From a virus, in IMG/VR virus record IMGVR_UViG_3300030419_000400, positions 1-38,673 of that record: 38,673 bases of DNA; one strand, written 5' to 3'. Under the pieces are notes generated by a model, which saw only the letters and a list, made by a program, of their open reading frames with translations, was not told where the DNA came from and searched no databases. Position numbers and translations under genes: made by a program. How positions within the stretch are numbered: the stretch's first letter is position 1; the number at the start of each line of letters is the position of its first letter. Of this stretch, positions 21,220 through 30,749 are shown in pieces.

Positions 21220-22638
21220 ATGGCTCATCAATGGTGGCACAACCCAATGCAACAATTAAGAGATAACGCTCAAGCATATTTAAACCAACCTGGATTAATT
21301 GCTGATGTTGCAAATACAAAGTTTAATCAAATACCACGACAACCAACTACAGGTGCAGTTCAATTTGGGAATCAAATGTACCCTTATGATAATACTGGAT
21401 CAACTTACTTAGGTTCAGCTACTCCTATAAGAGAAGATCAAATTAAAATGATGACTAATCCTAATCGCCCATCTGGTTTAGCTGCAGACGCAGCGTTAAT
21501 AGGTGGCAATATCGCAGAAGGTGTAGGAACTGGATATAATATAATGGGTAAATATGTAACAGATCCTTTCCTTAAATATGTAGTAGATCCAGTAGCATCA
21601 TATGTTGCTGGAACTCCATTAGAAACTCCTAAAAAATTTACAGATGCAGATGTTACATTTGATCCTGTTGTACCAGGAACACCAGGTGAAGAAGTAGGAA
21701 GTCTTTCTTCTTTTATTATGAATACAAAAAAAAGTATGAAGGAAGAAGAAATTGATAGAGCTACTGGTAAATTTTCTGATACAACTTTAGATGATAGAAA
21801 AAGACAACAGCATTATGAACAACGAGCAAAAGATTGGGAAGAAATAAAAGATTGGGGTAAAAGTGTTTGGAATGAATTTTTTCCTGATGCAAAAGATTCA
21901 GATAAAACACAAGAGAATGCTACTACTATTATACAAGGTGGTACAGGAACTACCTCTGAAGTTGCCCAAGCAAGTGCAGAACTTGGCAAAGCTTTAGATA
22001 GTAAAAAAGATACAGATATGTCAGATGCAGATGAAAAACAAACATGGCAATCTAGAGTTAATAATGGAATTAATGGATTTATGGAAAGACTAGGAGATCC
22101 AGGATTCCAAACTGCATTAGCTATGCATATGGAAGCTAAGAACGGTGGAGATGCAACTGATGTATTATTTGCTGGGGTTAAAACTACCAATAAACTACAA
22201 AGTGCTATGATGCAATCTCAAATAAATGAACTTAAAATGACAAAACTAATATTAGATATGCAAAAAACACAAGCAGGCTTGATGGAACCTATGGAAGTAA
22301 CTGAAAGTATGGAAGGAATTATTAGTTCATTATTAGCTCCTTATGGTGCAATGAGAGAAAATGTACGAGCAGGTGCAATGGCTGCTATTTCTTCAAGAGC
22401 TATGGAATATGTAAAAGATGGTATGTCAGAAACAGATGCAGCTAAAAGAGCATTTGATGATGCAAAAGGTGGATTAACTCCTGATAAATGGTTAGATCAA
22501 TTTGTTGGTTGGGGTGGTCCAGAATGGGATGTAACTAAAATGTTACCTTCTGGTGTTACTAAAGTTAATACTCAAGCAGAATTTGACAATGCTACTGGAT
22601 TAGTTTTATTACCAGATGGTAGAACTATAATGAAATAA
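21220..22638 (+). CDS. Virion protein, probable ejection protein
   Basis: 472 aa. SD GGAG and ATG follow the previous gene closely. N-terminus with NPMQQLRDNAQAYLNQPGL, then a central charged segment, and a Met/Gln-rich helix near residues 325-365 (NKLQSAMMQSQINELKMTKLILDMQKTQAG). The end resembles QAEFDNATGLVLLPDGRTIMK. No enzymatic motif seen. Overlaps the next start (TAATG), consistent with coordinated production of internal proteins. Confidence 0.6.
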   Translation: MAHQWWHNPMQQLRDNAQAYLNQPGLIADVANTKFNQIPRQPTTGAVQFGNQMYPYDNTGSTYLGSATPIREDQIKMMTNPNRPSGLAADAALIGGNIAEGVGTGYNIMGKYVTDPFLKYVVDPVASYVAGTPLETPKKFTDADVTFDPVVPGTPGEEVGSLSSFIMNTKKSMKEEEIDRATGKFSDTTLDDRKRQQHYEQRAKDWEEIKDWGKSVWNEFFPDAKDSDKTQENATTIIQGGTGTTSEVAQASAELGKALDSKKDTDMSDADEKQTWQSRVNNGINGFMERLGDPGFQTALAMHMEAKNGGDATDVLFAGVKTTNKLQSAMMQSQINELKMTKLILDMQKTQAGLMEPMEVTESMEGIISSLLAPYGAMRENVRAGAMAAISSRAMEYVKDGMSETDAAKRAFDDAKGGLTPDKWLDQFVGWGGPEWDVTKMLPSGVTKVNTQAEFDNATGLVLLPDGRTIMK

Positions 22639-25600
22639 TGACAATAGATATAGGTTCAAGTAAAGTAATATCTTCTCCTATAAATATAGGTGATTCAAAA
22701 ATTATAAGTGGTGAACAAATAGATATTGGTAATGCACAAGTAGTAGCTACCCAACAACCTGAACCAACAGTTTGGGATTATGTAAAACCATTTAAAGATT
22801 TATGGGAATATGAAAGTTTACCTGCTTCAGCATATTACTATGCATCAGGTAATACTAAACAAAAACAAGCTATTGAAGCAAAAGATTTCATAGATAAGAA
22901 TCCTAATTTATCTGGTACTCCAGAATATTTAGAAGCAGAAAAGACAATGGAAATGTGGGGTCACCATATAAATCCTCAACCATTTAATCCTGGTGCAATA
23001 GTAGAAGCTATTAAATCTAATCCAGAGATGTTTGGTGGTGAAATGATTAATATGCTTAAAGCTGATCCGTATTTATTAATACCTTGGTTTTGGAATCCTT
23101 TAAGTTTAAGTGCAAAGTCCTTACAATTTAGTGCAGTTTTAAGTAAGATTGCACAATCTGCTCCTCGATTAACTGGTGCTACAATGAAAACTATTGGAGC
23201 TACACCAACTCTTGCTGCTTATAGTAGTATACACGACTTATCTGAAGATGGTAATTTAAACCCTAAAAGATTAGCTACTGAAATGGCGTTTGGTGGAACT
23301 GCGATATTTGGTATGAGTGCTTTATTTGGTGGATCTACTGGTAAAGTAAGTGGTATTCTTGGAATGAAACCTGAGGAAATAACTCCTGCTATGAGAAAAG
23401 CAGTTAATAATTATTGGACAAATAAACTTGGACCAGAAAAAGCTAAACCATTTTTAATTGAAGAAAAGACAACAGCAGCATCTATAGAGTCTGCTACTAA
23501 AGCTTTACTCGATAGTATTGAAGATGGTGGTATAGGATTCAATCCTAATGTATGGGAATCTATTCCAGGTAAAACTTGGAAAGCAAGACAAGCATATATT
23601 AAAAAAGTTATGGATAACAATAAAGATGTTACATCTGAAATGTCTTATGGTTATTTAAAAGAGAATGGTATCTTTAGAAATAAAGCTAATGATCAACTAT
23701 TTATTAACAGGGAAATATTAAAACAAGAATTCAATAGAGATCCTTATAAGATTAAGAAATACTTTAGAGATGTAGATGATTACATTAACTATAAAGCTGA
23801 AGTAGTACGCCTAAAAAATAATCCAAGCTATCAAAATAGAACTAAATGGACTGAACAAAAGATTAGAGATGAAGCTTTAAAGAATCATGGTAATCGTTCT
23901 TATGATGCTAATAAATGGAAACAAGCTATACACGATGAGTTAATGCCATTTGTTCACCAAGAGTATAGGAACCTTGCTCTATCTAATAATAAAAGATTTT
24001 ATAATATTAGAAACTTAGAAAACCTTAAAGCACCTGCAATGGCAGGATTAATAGCTGGTACTGCAGGACTACTAATTAACCCAGATGGTGATAATAGTTT
24101 TTGGACATCGGCTCTTATAGGATCTGGTGCTGTAGGTTCATGGAAAATTGCAAGTGGAATCATAGCTAGAAATAATTCACTTAAAGCTGGAGCTAAAGTA
24201 GTAGGTGGAACTACAGATGAAATAGGTACAAGACTTGATGAGATAAGAAAGAGTTTACCAAAAGGAATGAAGTTAGAAGATATTGGGTTAAAGGACTCTC
24301 CATCATTCTATAGAAACTCTGCTATTAAAAAATCAGACTTAAAGAATTTAGGTAGAGCTGAAGAAATAGAATTAGCTAAATCAAGATATATGTCTAATTC
24401 ATTATTAGATGAATACAATGTGTTCTATCGTAATAGTATGATAGATACATCTAGAATATATCAACTAATGAAAGCTAAAGTTCCTGATGAAGAAGGCGGT
24501 AAAGCTATAACCAAATGGTTGCAAGGTGATAAAGATATTAAACTAACTAAACCACAATTAGAAGTTGCTAAAGACATTAGAAAAATACTAGATGGTATGT
24601 GGAAAAGTTTAGATGGAAGTGAATTAAAATTTAGATACCATCAAAACTTCTTACCTGGTTTTTGGAAATATCCTGAAACATGGGGAGATGCTACTATAGC
24701 TGAAAAGATTGCAGAGATGATTGCCAAGTCAGGTAAACCACCATCTCTTAAAGGAAGAACAATTTCTGAATTCCAAAAATTATTTCCAACATATGAAGCA
24801 GGTATTAAAGCAGGTCTAGTTCCTATTACTACTAATGCTATTGACATAATGGGATTATATATAGATTCCACTACTAGAGCTATTGGTCAAAGAAGATTAG
24901 TTGGTATGATAGAAAAATCCTACATACCAGGCAGAGGTGATGGTTTAGGTGGTAAAGCCAGATTAATGTATGGCAGAAATGAATTACCCAAAAGCCCTAC
25001 AGCGGCACAAGACTATGTTAAGTTTTATCATCCTGCTTTTATTAATCGTAAGGTAGATGTAACAAAATTAAATAGATCACAAAAAGAAGATTTAGCACCG
25101 TGGGTATTTAAAGAAGCTGAACCTGTACTTCGAATGTTATTTGATGCAAGAGAAGAAGGTGCAGTACTTAAAGCTATATCAAACTTTAACTTCTTACAAA
25201 AAAGATTTAGTGTAGGTTATTCATTCTTTCATGCTGGAGCTTTACTACAAAGCTCAGTCTATATGGCAATGCATCCTATTAGTGCTGGTAAAATGTTTTT
25301 ATCTGCTCTTGGTGCTGGTCATATACCACCCTTTAAATGGTTTATACCTAAATGGAAAGATAACACAGCAGCTAAAATGCTTATGCAAGATGGCCAAGGC
25401 GATATGCTTAAAGCAGCAACTAGAGCTGGTGTTCAGTTCTCACACCCAGAGGATATTGGATTTAATAATTTCTATAAAACTTGGGCAGGAGCAAAGAACT
25501 GGTTAGATAAACATCCTTCTTGGGTATCTTATTTAGCTAAAGCAGGTATTACTAATCTAGTAGAGAAACCATTTAGATATATAGATATGGTTACTTGGGA

Positions 25601-26423
25601 TCGTGTATTTAATGCTGGTAAACTATATGCCTGGCAGACAAATGTAATGAAGTTATTAAACAATCCCAAGTTTAAGAATGCTCCATTAAATGAAATTTAT
25701 AAACAAGCAGCTATAACTACCAATGATGGTTATGGCGGATTAAATTGGCAACAACTCTATATGAGTACCAATGATCCTATTCTAAGAAAGATGAAAGAAT
25801 ATGCTTATAGACCAACAGGAAGAAAATGGATGCAAAGAATTATGTTTGCACCAGACTGGACTACTGCTAACTTTAGAATTATAAGCAGAGCATTTCCTGG
25901 GTTTAACGATAATCCTATGTCTCGTAAACTATATGAGGCATACACTATAAGAGCTGCATTAATAGTAGGAACTGGAGGCGCAGCATTACAACAAATGTTT
26001 ACTGGTACAAGTATATGGGATAATAGAGATCCAACTAGAGTAGACTTAGGTAATGGATATAGTATATCTTTATCTAAACAATTATTCGAACCTCTACATT
26101 GGGCAACAGAACCATTCCATTATGCGATCGCTAAACAAAGTTCTATACTGAAAAGTACAGAACAAGCTTTATTTAACAAGAAATGGCTAAGCAGTCCTTA
26201 TCCGTGGCCTATAAGCAAAGCAGATATATTATCTTTACAACGAGCTTATGACTATGCAGGACATTATGGTATGTCATTTGTACCTTTTTCATTTCGACCA
26301 ATAGTGGAAGAAATAGCGGAAGAAGGTGGCATATCTTATCAAGATGCTATAAGTGAAATACTTAGATCATTAGGTGGCTTAACTGGATATCCGATATATC
26401 CAATAGGTCGCAAAGGAATATAA
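22638..26423 (+). CDS. Very large virion protein (DNA-ejection type)
   Basis: 1261 aa, the longest gene. It opens with short degenerate repeats (IDIGSSKVISSPINIGDSKIISGEQIDIGNAQVV). Hydrophobic patches lie near residue 470 (APAMAGLIAGTAGLLIN, ALIGSGAVGSWKIASGIIA) and near 1115 (AALIVGTGGAALQQMFTG). Much of the rest is helical and basic, with aromatic-rich blocks (FNFLQKRFSVGYSFFHAGALLQS). Size, place before the fibre and membrane-active patches fit the large internal or ejection proteins of short-tailed phages. No lytic transglycosylase or polymerase motif found. Confidence 0.65.
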   Translation: MTIDIGSSKVISSPINIGDSKIISGEQIDIGNAQVVATQQPEPTVWDYVKPFKDLWEYESLPASAYYYASGNTKQKQAIEAKDFIDKNPNLSGTPEYLEAEKTMEMWGHHINPQPFNPGAIVEAIKSNPEMFGGEMINMLKADPYLLIPWFWNPLSLSAKSLQFSAVLSKIAQSAPRLTGATMKTIGATPTLAAYSSIHDLSEDGNLNPKRLATEMAFGGTAIFGMSALFGGSTGKVSGILGMKPEEITPAMRKAVNNYWTNKLGPEKAKPFLIEEKTTAASIESATKALLDSIEDGGIGFNPNVWESIPGKTWKARQAYIKKVMDNNKDVTSEMSYGYLKENGIFRNKANDQLFINREILKQEFNRDPYKIKKYFRDVDDYINYKAEVVRLKNNPSYQNRTKWTEQKIRDEALKNHGNRSYDANKWKQAIHDELMPFVHQEYRNLALSNNKRFYNIRNLENLKAPAMAGLIAGTAGLLINPDGDNSFWTSALIGSGAVGSWKIASGIIARNNSLKAGAKVVGGTTDEIGTRLDEIRKSLPKGMKLEDIGLKDSPSFYRNSAIKKSDLKNLGRAEEIELAKSRYMSNSLLDEYNVFYRNSMIDTSRIYQLMKAKVPDEEGGKAITKWLQGDKDIKLTKPQLEVAKDIRKILDGMWKSLDGSELKFRYHQNFLPGFWKYPETWGDATIAEKIAEMIAKSGKPPSLKGRTISEFQKLFPTYEAGIKAGLVPITTNAIDIMGLYIDSTTRAIGQRRLVGMIEKSYIPGRGDGLGGKARLMYGRNELPKSPTAAQDYVKFYHPAFINRKVDVTKLNRSQKEDLAPWVFKEAEPVLRMLFDAREEGAVLKAISNFNFLQKRFSVGYSFFHAGALLQSSVYMAMHPISAGKMFLSALGAGHIPPFKWFIPKWKDNTAAKMLMQDGQGDMLKAATRAGVQFSHPEDIGFNNFYKTWAGAKNWLDKHPSWVSYLAKAGITNLVEKPFRYIDMVTWDRVFNAGKLYAWQTNVMKLLNNPKFKNAPLNEIYKQAAITTNDGYGGLNWQQLYMSTNDPILRKMKEYAYRPTGRKWMQRIMFAPDWTTANFRIISRAFPGFNDNPMSRKLYEAYTIRAALIVGTGGAALQQMFTGTSIWDNRDPTRVDLGNGYSISLSKQLFEPLHWATEPFHYAIAKQSSILKSTEQALFNKKWLSSPYPWPISKADILSLQRAYDYAGHYGMSFVPFSFRPIVEEIAEEGGISYQDAISEILRSLGGLTGYPIYPIGRKGI

Positions 26424-26442
26424 TAACTAGGAGGAAAAAACA

Positions 26443-28566
26443 ATGGCTGGAACAGGCGTAGGAAAATTTAGTTCAACTGCAGGCAATAATACTGGTGTGC
26501 AGACTGTGAACTGGGCAGAAAATATGGCACCAAGTAATGTCAATAATGCTGCAAGAGAATTAATGGGGCATATCAGAGATATGTACGAACAACTCGGAGA
26601 CGGATATTTTGAGTATGGAGATGGCGATGGTACATATACTGTTGCAAGGAGTGATGCTGATACAATCACTATTACATCTTCTTCTGATATATCATCCGTG
26701 TATTTCGCAGGAAGGAAGATTAGAATAACTGATGGGGGTGGTAATGTAGTCGAAGGCACAATTGCGTCTTCTTCACACGCATCTACAACTCAGACTGTAA
26801 ACCTTACAGGTATCTCTTTAGCTTCTGGTACTCCTACAAAAGTCGAACTTGGTATAGATACTGCTGCGTTTGGTGGTCGAGTAATCTTTGATGATGACGG
26901 TGATACATATATGGAAGCACCGACTGATGATACTATCGACATTTATGCTGGAGGTGCAAAAGATGTAACTATTTCAGCTAATGCTGTTAATATATTATCT
27001 GGTACAACTTTAACAATTGATTCTGGAGCAACTATTACAAATAGTGGTACTGCAAACGGATTTGGAAGTAATGTACCTAGTTCAGCAGACGGACAAGCTT
27101 TAGGTTCTACTTCGGCTGAATGGTCTGATTTATATTTAGCAGATGGTGGTATAATTTATTTTGGTAATGACCAAGAAGTTACACTAACACATAATGCAGA
27201 TAAAGGCCTTATCTTAAAACACACAGCAACCGCAGACGATAAACCTGTATCACTTACATTACAAACAGGTGAAACAGATATGGCTGCAAATGATGTTATG
27301 GGTAAGATTGAATTCCAAGCACCTGATGAAAGTACTGGAACGGATGCTATCTTAGTTGCAGCAGCTATCCAAGCTGTATCAGAAGGCGACTTTAGTTCTT
27401 CTTCAAATGCTACACGATTAGAATTCATGACTGGTTCATCTGAAGCAGCTACAAGTCAAATGACAGTTAGTTCAGGCGGTATTGTAGGCATAGGTGCAGG
27501 AGTACCAGGTGATCTAGGTGTAGGCTTACACATTAAAACTGCTGATGCTAGTGCCTCTACTCATACAAGTGTTGATGAATTAGTCTTAGAAAATAATGGT
27601 CATTGTGGTTTGCATATTATATCTGCAAATGATGCTACTGGAAATATTTATTGGGGCGATGATGGAGCTGTTGCTAGAGGATATTTGCAATATAACCATG
27701 ACGGTGATGAATTAGCTGTTGGTGTAGCAGGTGCAACAGCATTGAATATTACTTCAAGCACTTTTGTTATTAATGATGGAGGTGCTGATGTAGATTTTCG
27801 AGTAGAGTCTGATTCACAACCCAATATGTTAAATCTTCAAGGAGCACACGCAAGCAACTCTGCTGGTACCATTGGTTTTAATTCAACAAACTCAGATGGA
27901 AACTTTCTTGAAGCAATAAACCCATCAGCTAATGTTTACACCATGAAATTTGATAACAGTGCAGGTTCAGGTAATTTATATTGTTTAAATTTACAATTTT
28001 CAGGTCAAGCACCAGACGATAACACTAGTTATTTTATTTCTGCAGCTGATAGTAGTGCAGGTAGATTTCATGTTCTTGCAGACGGTGATGTAAGAAATGC
28101 AGATAATTCTTATGGGTCTATTTCAGATGAAAGAGTAAAAGAGCAAATCAAAGATTCAACTTCACAGTGGGATGATATTAAAGCTGTAAAAGTTAAAAAA
28201 TATAAAATGAAACAAGATATAGTCGATAAAGGTGATAGTGATTCTTTATGGAGACTTGGTGTTATTGCCCAAGATTTAGAAGCAGCTGGAATGCATGGTT
28301 TAGTTAAAGCAGAAACTACATATAAAGAAGGCGACCAAGAAACTAAAGATCATCTTTATACAGAAAAAGATAAAAATACTGGTGCAATACCTGAAGGCAA
28401 AGATGTAGGAGATATTGCTATTGCCAAAAAAGGAAATGTTGGTGATATTAAAGATTATAAATCTGTTAAGTATTCTATTCTTTATATGAAAGCTATTAAA
28501 GCTTTACAAGAAGCACAGACTCGTATAGAAACTTTAGAAACTAAAGTAGCCGCATTGGAGGGTTAA
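26443..28566 (+). CDS. Tail fibre with S74 intramolecular chaperone
   Basis: 707 aa. The N-terminus (AGTGVGKFSSTAGNNTGVQTVNWAENMAPSNVNNAAREL) is a typical fibre attachment region, followed by beta repeats (DDTIDIYAGGAKDVTISANAV; ADGQALGSTSAEWSDLYLADG; RVESDSQPNMLNLQGA). Residues 559-707 form the S74 chaperone: SISDERVKEQIKD (Ser561-Asp562), W-R-L-GVIAQDLE, then a coiled coil ending in YMKAIKALQEAQTRIETLETKVAALE. The chaperone trimerises the fibre and cuts itself off at the serine. It recognises the host receptor. Confidence 0.85.
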   Translation: MAGTGVGKFSSTAGNNTGVQTVNWAENMAPSNVNNAARELMGHIRDMYEQLGDGYFEYGDGDGTYTVARSDADTITITSSSDISSVYFAGRKIRITDGGGNVVEGTIASSSHASTTQTVNLTGISLASGTPTKVELGIDTAAFGGRVIFDDDGDTYMEAPTDDTIDIYAGGAKDVTISANAVNILSGTTLTIDSGATITNSGTANGFGSNVPSSADGQALGSTSAEWSDLYLADGGIIYFGNDQEVTLTHNADKGLILKHTATADDKPVSLTLQTGETDMAANDVMGKIEFQAPDESTGTDAILVAAAIQAVSEGDFSSSSNATRLEFMTGSSEAATSQMTVSSGGIVGIGAGVPGDLGVGLHIKTADASASTHTSVDELVLENNGHCGLHIISANDATGNIYWGDDGAVARGYLQYNHDGDELAVGVAGATALNITSSTFVINDGGADVDFRVESDSQPNMLNLQGAHASNSAGTIGFNSTNSDGNFLEAINPSANVYTMKFDNSAGSGNLYCLNLQFSGQAPDDNTSYFISAADSSAGRFHVLADGDVRNADNSYGSISDERVKEQIKDSTSQWDDIKAVKVKKYKMKQDIVDKGDSDSLWRLGVIAQDLEAAGMHGLVKAETTYKEGDQETKDHLYTEKDKNTGAIPEGKDVGDIAIAKKGNVGDIKDYKSVKYSILYMKAIKALQEAQTRIETLETKVAALEG

Positions 28567-28567
28567 T

Positions 28568-28795
28568 ATGTTTACATTAAACAATAAAGACTATGATGAA
28601 ACTACTCTATCTAATAAAGGTAAAGCTATCTACCAAAAACTAATTAAGCTTGGTGAACAAAAGTCTGACTTAGATATAATAGTTAATTATTGGACTTCAC
28701 AACTTCAATCTGAACTTCCTAAAGAAGAACCTAAAGAAGAACTTAAGGAAGTAAAAGATGAAGAAGTTAAAACTGTCAATGGAACAGCAGAATAA
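28568..28795 (+). CDS. Small protein with acidic tail
   Basis: 75 aa: FTLNNKDYDETTLSNKGKAIYQKLIKLGEQKSDLDIIVNYWTSQLQSEL followed by a repeated Lys-Glu-Glu-Pro tail. The first part matches my memory of the DUF6447 pattern in marine phages (start N-x-K-x-Y, S-x-x-x-K-x-x-x-x-x-L, helix). Function unknown. The next gene starts inside its 3' end. Confidence 0.6.
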   Translation: MFTLNNKDYDETTLSNKGKAIYQKLIKLGEQKSDLDIIVNYWTSQLQSELPKEEPKEELKEVKDEEVKTVNGTAE

Positions 28796-28976
28796 AGAAG
28801 CAATTATCCGTATTGAGGGTAAACTAGAGCTTATGGACAATAAGCTGACTACCCTCAAGGATAATCACCTCGCCCATATCGAGAGAGATATGCGACAATT
28901 ACGAGGTCTGGTATGGTTTATAGGTACTACTGTATTTATACAAATGTGTTATTTAATTATCCGTACCCTTATTTGA
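28779..28976 (+). CDS. Small coiled-coil plus membrane-helix protein
   Basis: 65 aa from MEQQNKEAII (a start 21 nt earlier is less likely: it would remove any SD). Residues 1-43 form an amphipathic coiled coil (KEAIIRIEGKLELMDNKLTTLKDNHLAHIERDMRQL). The C-terminal 20 residues are a membrane helix (LVWFIGTTVFIQMCYLIIRTLI). One of three coiled-coil/TM proteins in this half; a role in lysis or membrane contact is inferred. Confidence 0.6.
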   Translation: MEQQNKEAIIRIEGKLELMDNKLTTLKDNHLAHIERDMRQLRGLVWFIGTTVFIQMCYLIIRTLI

Positions 28977-29001
28977 CACTATCTATCAAATCATAGATAA
29001 A
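28973..29001 (+). promoter_or_regulatory. Candidate promoter with embedded inverted repeat
   Basis: TTGACA (28973-28978), 17-nt spacer, GATAAA (28996-29001). Start of transcription would be at about 29008, the A of the next ATG, giving a nearly leaderless message; no SD is visible before that gene. TATCTAT (28980-28986) and ATAGATA (28993-28999) are a perfect inverted repeat filling the spacer, a possible operator. Confidence 0.45.
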
Positions 29002-29007
29002 TAAGCT

Positions 29008-29709
29008 ATGAACAAATCAATATTAGTTATAAGCGATACACACATACCTTATCATCATAAAGATGCTATTGCTTTTCTTAAGGCAATTAAGAAAAAGTAT
29101 AAGCCTGATAGGGTAATTCATATAGGTGATGAAATAGACTCACACGCTATAAGCTTTCATGACTCAGATCCTGACTTATATAGTGCAGGTGATGAACATG
29201 AAGCATCGCTAGAAACAATAAAAGAATTAGAAAAGCTCTTTCCTGTAATGGATCTTATGGATTCAAATCACGGATCACTAGTCTATCGTAGACAGAAAGC
29301 TAGTGGACTACCTAGAGCTGCAATGAAAACCTATAATGAATATTTAGAGGTTGGTCCAGGTTGGAAGTGGCATGACGACCTGATGATAAAGATGTCTAAC
29401 GGACAGGATTGTTATTTCTGTCATGGTAAGTATGCCAATGTATTGAAAGTAGCACAACAGTATGGTTGCCCTACAGTTCAGGGCCACTATCATAGTTCTT
29501 ATTCAATACAATACTGGGGTAACCCCAACAGTTTAAACTGGGGAATGCAAGTAGGATGCTTAATTGATTCCGATTCATTAGCATTCGAATACATGAAAAC
29601 ACAGAAGTCTAGACCTATCATAGGTTGTGGTATTATTCTTAATGGATTGCCCAAGCTATTACCAATGGTCTTGAACAGAGGTGGCAAATGGAATCAACAA
29701 CTGACTTAG
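29008..29709 (+). CDS. Calcineurin-like metallophosphoesterase
   Basis: 233 aa. Metal-binding motifs in order: D10-T-H12, G40-D41-E-x-D44, N87-H88 (SNHG in place of the usual GNHE), H139 and G159-H160-x-H162. This is the dinuclear metallophosphoesterase fold; likely a nuclease or phosphodiesterase acting on nucleic acid or nucleotides in the cytoplasm. Substrate not determinable. It follows a candidate internal promoter, unusual amid a continuous operon, and overlaps the next gene by 22 nt. Confidence 0.8.
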   Translation: MNKSILVISDTHIPYHHKDAIAFLKAIKKKYKPDRVIHIGDEIDSHAISFHDSDPDLYSAGDEHEASLETIKELEKLFPVMDLMDSNHGSLVYRRQKASGLPRAAMKTYNEYLEVGPGWKWHDDLMIKMSNGQDCYFCHGKYANVLKVAQQYGCPTVQGHYHSSYSIQYWGNPNSLNWGMQVGCLIDSDSLAFEYMKTQKSRPIIGCGIILNGLPKLLPMVLNRGGKWNQQLT

Positions 29710-29870
29710 AATATTTAACAGAACCAAAACATGGTTTAAAAATGTCTAAGAATAAACTTTACTTATACATCAACTCATCAAGGGGAATCTATGCCGAAAC
29801 AAAACTTAAACCAGACCAATGTATCGAACTTGCACGACAATTACTCAACGCAGCTTACCAACTTACCTGA
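29688..29870 (+). CDS. Hypothetical 60-aa protein
   Basis: 60 aa. NKLYLYINSSRGIYAETKLKPDQCIELARQLLNAAYQL reads strand-strand-helix. No family recognised. Starts within the phosphoesterase gene and ends 10 nt before the next. Confidence 0.55.
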   Translation: MESTTDLEYLTEPKHGLKMSKNKLYLYINSSRGIYAETKLKPDQCIELARQLLNAAYQLT

Positions 29871-29880
29871 GGAGCCTTAT

Positions 29881-30210
29881 ATGTACGAACCTACAAACAA
29901 TAGAAGAATGGGAGTTACCAAGAGATATGATCTTGATAACAACAAATTCTATGTGAATGTTCAGTATGATAATCTTATGCTACCAAGAGTAGTTAAGATA
30001 TTTAGCGATATGAAATCTGGTACACAATTTCACGATATGTGTATAGATTTATCTCTTAATATAACTGAGAGATTACAAACACGAAAAGATCCACAACGAG
30101 CTTTAAAAGTGATGGCATCTGCTGCACCTCGTAGAGCCGATGGAACTGCTTCTACAATACAAGGTTTGATTGTAGACGAACTAATTAAATCTTACTATCT
30201 GGAGAATTAA
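29881..30210 (+). CDS. Hypothetical protein
   Basis: 109 aa from MYEPTNNRRMGVTKRYDL; SD GGAG lies 6 nt upstream. A longer in-frame reading from 29791 would overlap the previous gene for 80 nt and lacks an SD. Mixed alpha/beta with a basic C-terminal half (ERLQTRKDPQRALKVMASAAPRRADGT). Not recognised. Confidence 0.6.
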   Translation: MYEPTNNRRMGVTKRYDLDNNKFYVNVQYDNLMLPRVVKIFSDMKSGTQFHDMCIDLSLNITERLQTRKDPQRALKVMASAAPRRADGTASTIQGLIVDELIKSYYLEN

Positions 30211-30327
30211 ATGAATATAGAAACAATAAAACAATTTATAAAAGATAAATGGTCAATGCTTACTATGCCTTATAAAGCAGGTATTGCTGTTGTAATTCTA
30301 ATTGCTATAATTTTTATAGTTACATAA
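30211..30327 (+). CDS. Tiny single-pass membrane protein
   Basis: 38 aa: MNIETIKQFIKDKWSMLTMP then a membrane helix (AGIAVVILIAIIFIVT) to the C-terminus. It begins right after the previous stop and its own stop overlaps the amidase start as TAATG, so it is coupled to the lysis enzyme. It may be a small holin or antiholin; inference from context. Confidence 0.6.
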   Translation: MNIETIKQFIKDKWSMLTMPYKAGIAVVILIAIIFIVT

Positions 30328-30749
30328 TGGAACCTCGTAGTTCAACTGAATACATAGTTATTCATTGTTCCGCTACTAAACCATCAATGGATATAGGTCT
30401 CTCTGAGATCAGAAATTGGCACGTTAACGAAAGAGGTTGGCGTGATGTGGGTTATCATTATGTTATTAAACGAAATGGAGAAGTAGAACTTGGTCGTAAT
30501 ATTCGGGATACTGGCGCACACGCAGCGGGATACAATTCTAAGAGTATTGGTATCTGCCTGGTGGGTGGAATGGCTGAAGATAATTCTGTTGAAGATAATT
30601 TTACTGACAGGCAATGGGTAGCTTTACTGGATCTAATCCAACAAAAGCTATCAGAATATCCTGATGCCAAAGTAATAGGACATAATGAGATAAGTGAAAA
30701 GGATTGTCCTTGCTTTGATGTACAAAAATGGAAAGAAGATAACCTATGA
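30327..30749 (+). CDS. N-acetylmuramoyl-L-alanine amidase (T7-lysozyme type)
   Basis: 140 aa endolysin cutting the bond between N-acetylmuramic acid and L-alanine. Zinc ligands H13 (VIHCSAT), H119 (VIGHNEIS) and C127 (DCPCF), with catalytic Y43 (DVGYHYVIKRNGE) and K125 (SEKDC), follow T7 lysozyme (H17, H122, C130; Y46, K128) with almost identical spacing. T7 lysozyme also inhibits its own RNA polymerase; no phage RNA polymerase is seen here, so only lysis is expected. No signal peptide, so holin-dependent release. Confidence 0.92.
   Translation: MEPRSSTEYIVIHCSATKPSMDIGLSEIRNWHVNERGWRDVGYHYVIKRNGEVELGRNIRDTGAHAAGYNSKSIGICLVGGMAEDNSVEDNFTDRQWVALLDLIQQKLSEYPDAKVIGHNEISEKDCPCFDVQKWKEDNL

Noticed and set aside
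22638-26423. Lytic transglycosylase or polymerase domain in the giant protein
   Set aside because: No catalytic E-S/GLMQ or polymerase A/B/C motif was found; only size and hydrophobic patches guide the ejection-protein call.
30327-30749. T7-like RNA polymerase regulation by the amidase
   Set aside because: The amidase resembles T7 lysozyme, but no phage RNA polymerase is present for it to inhibit.
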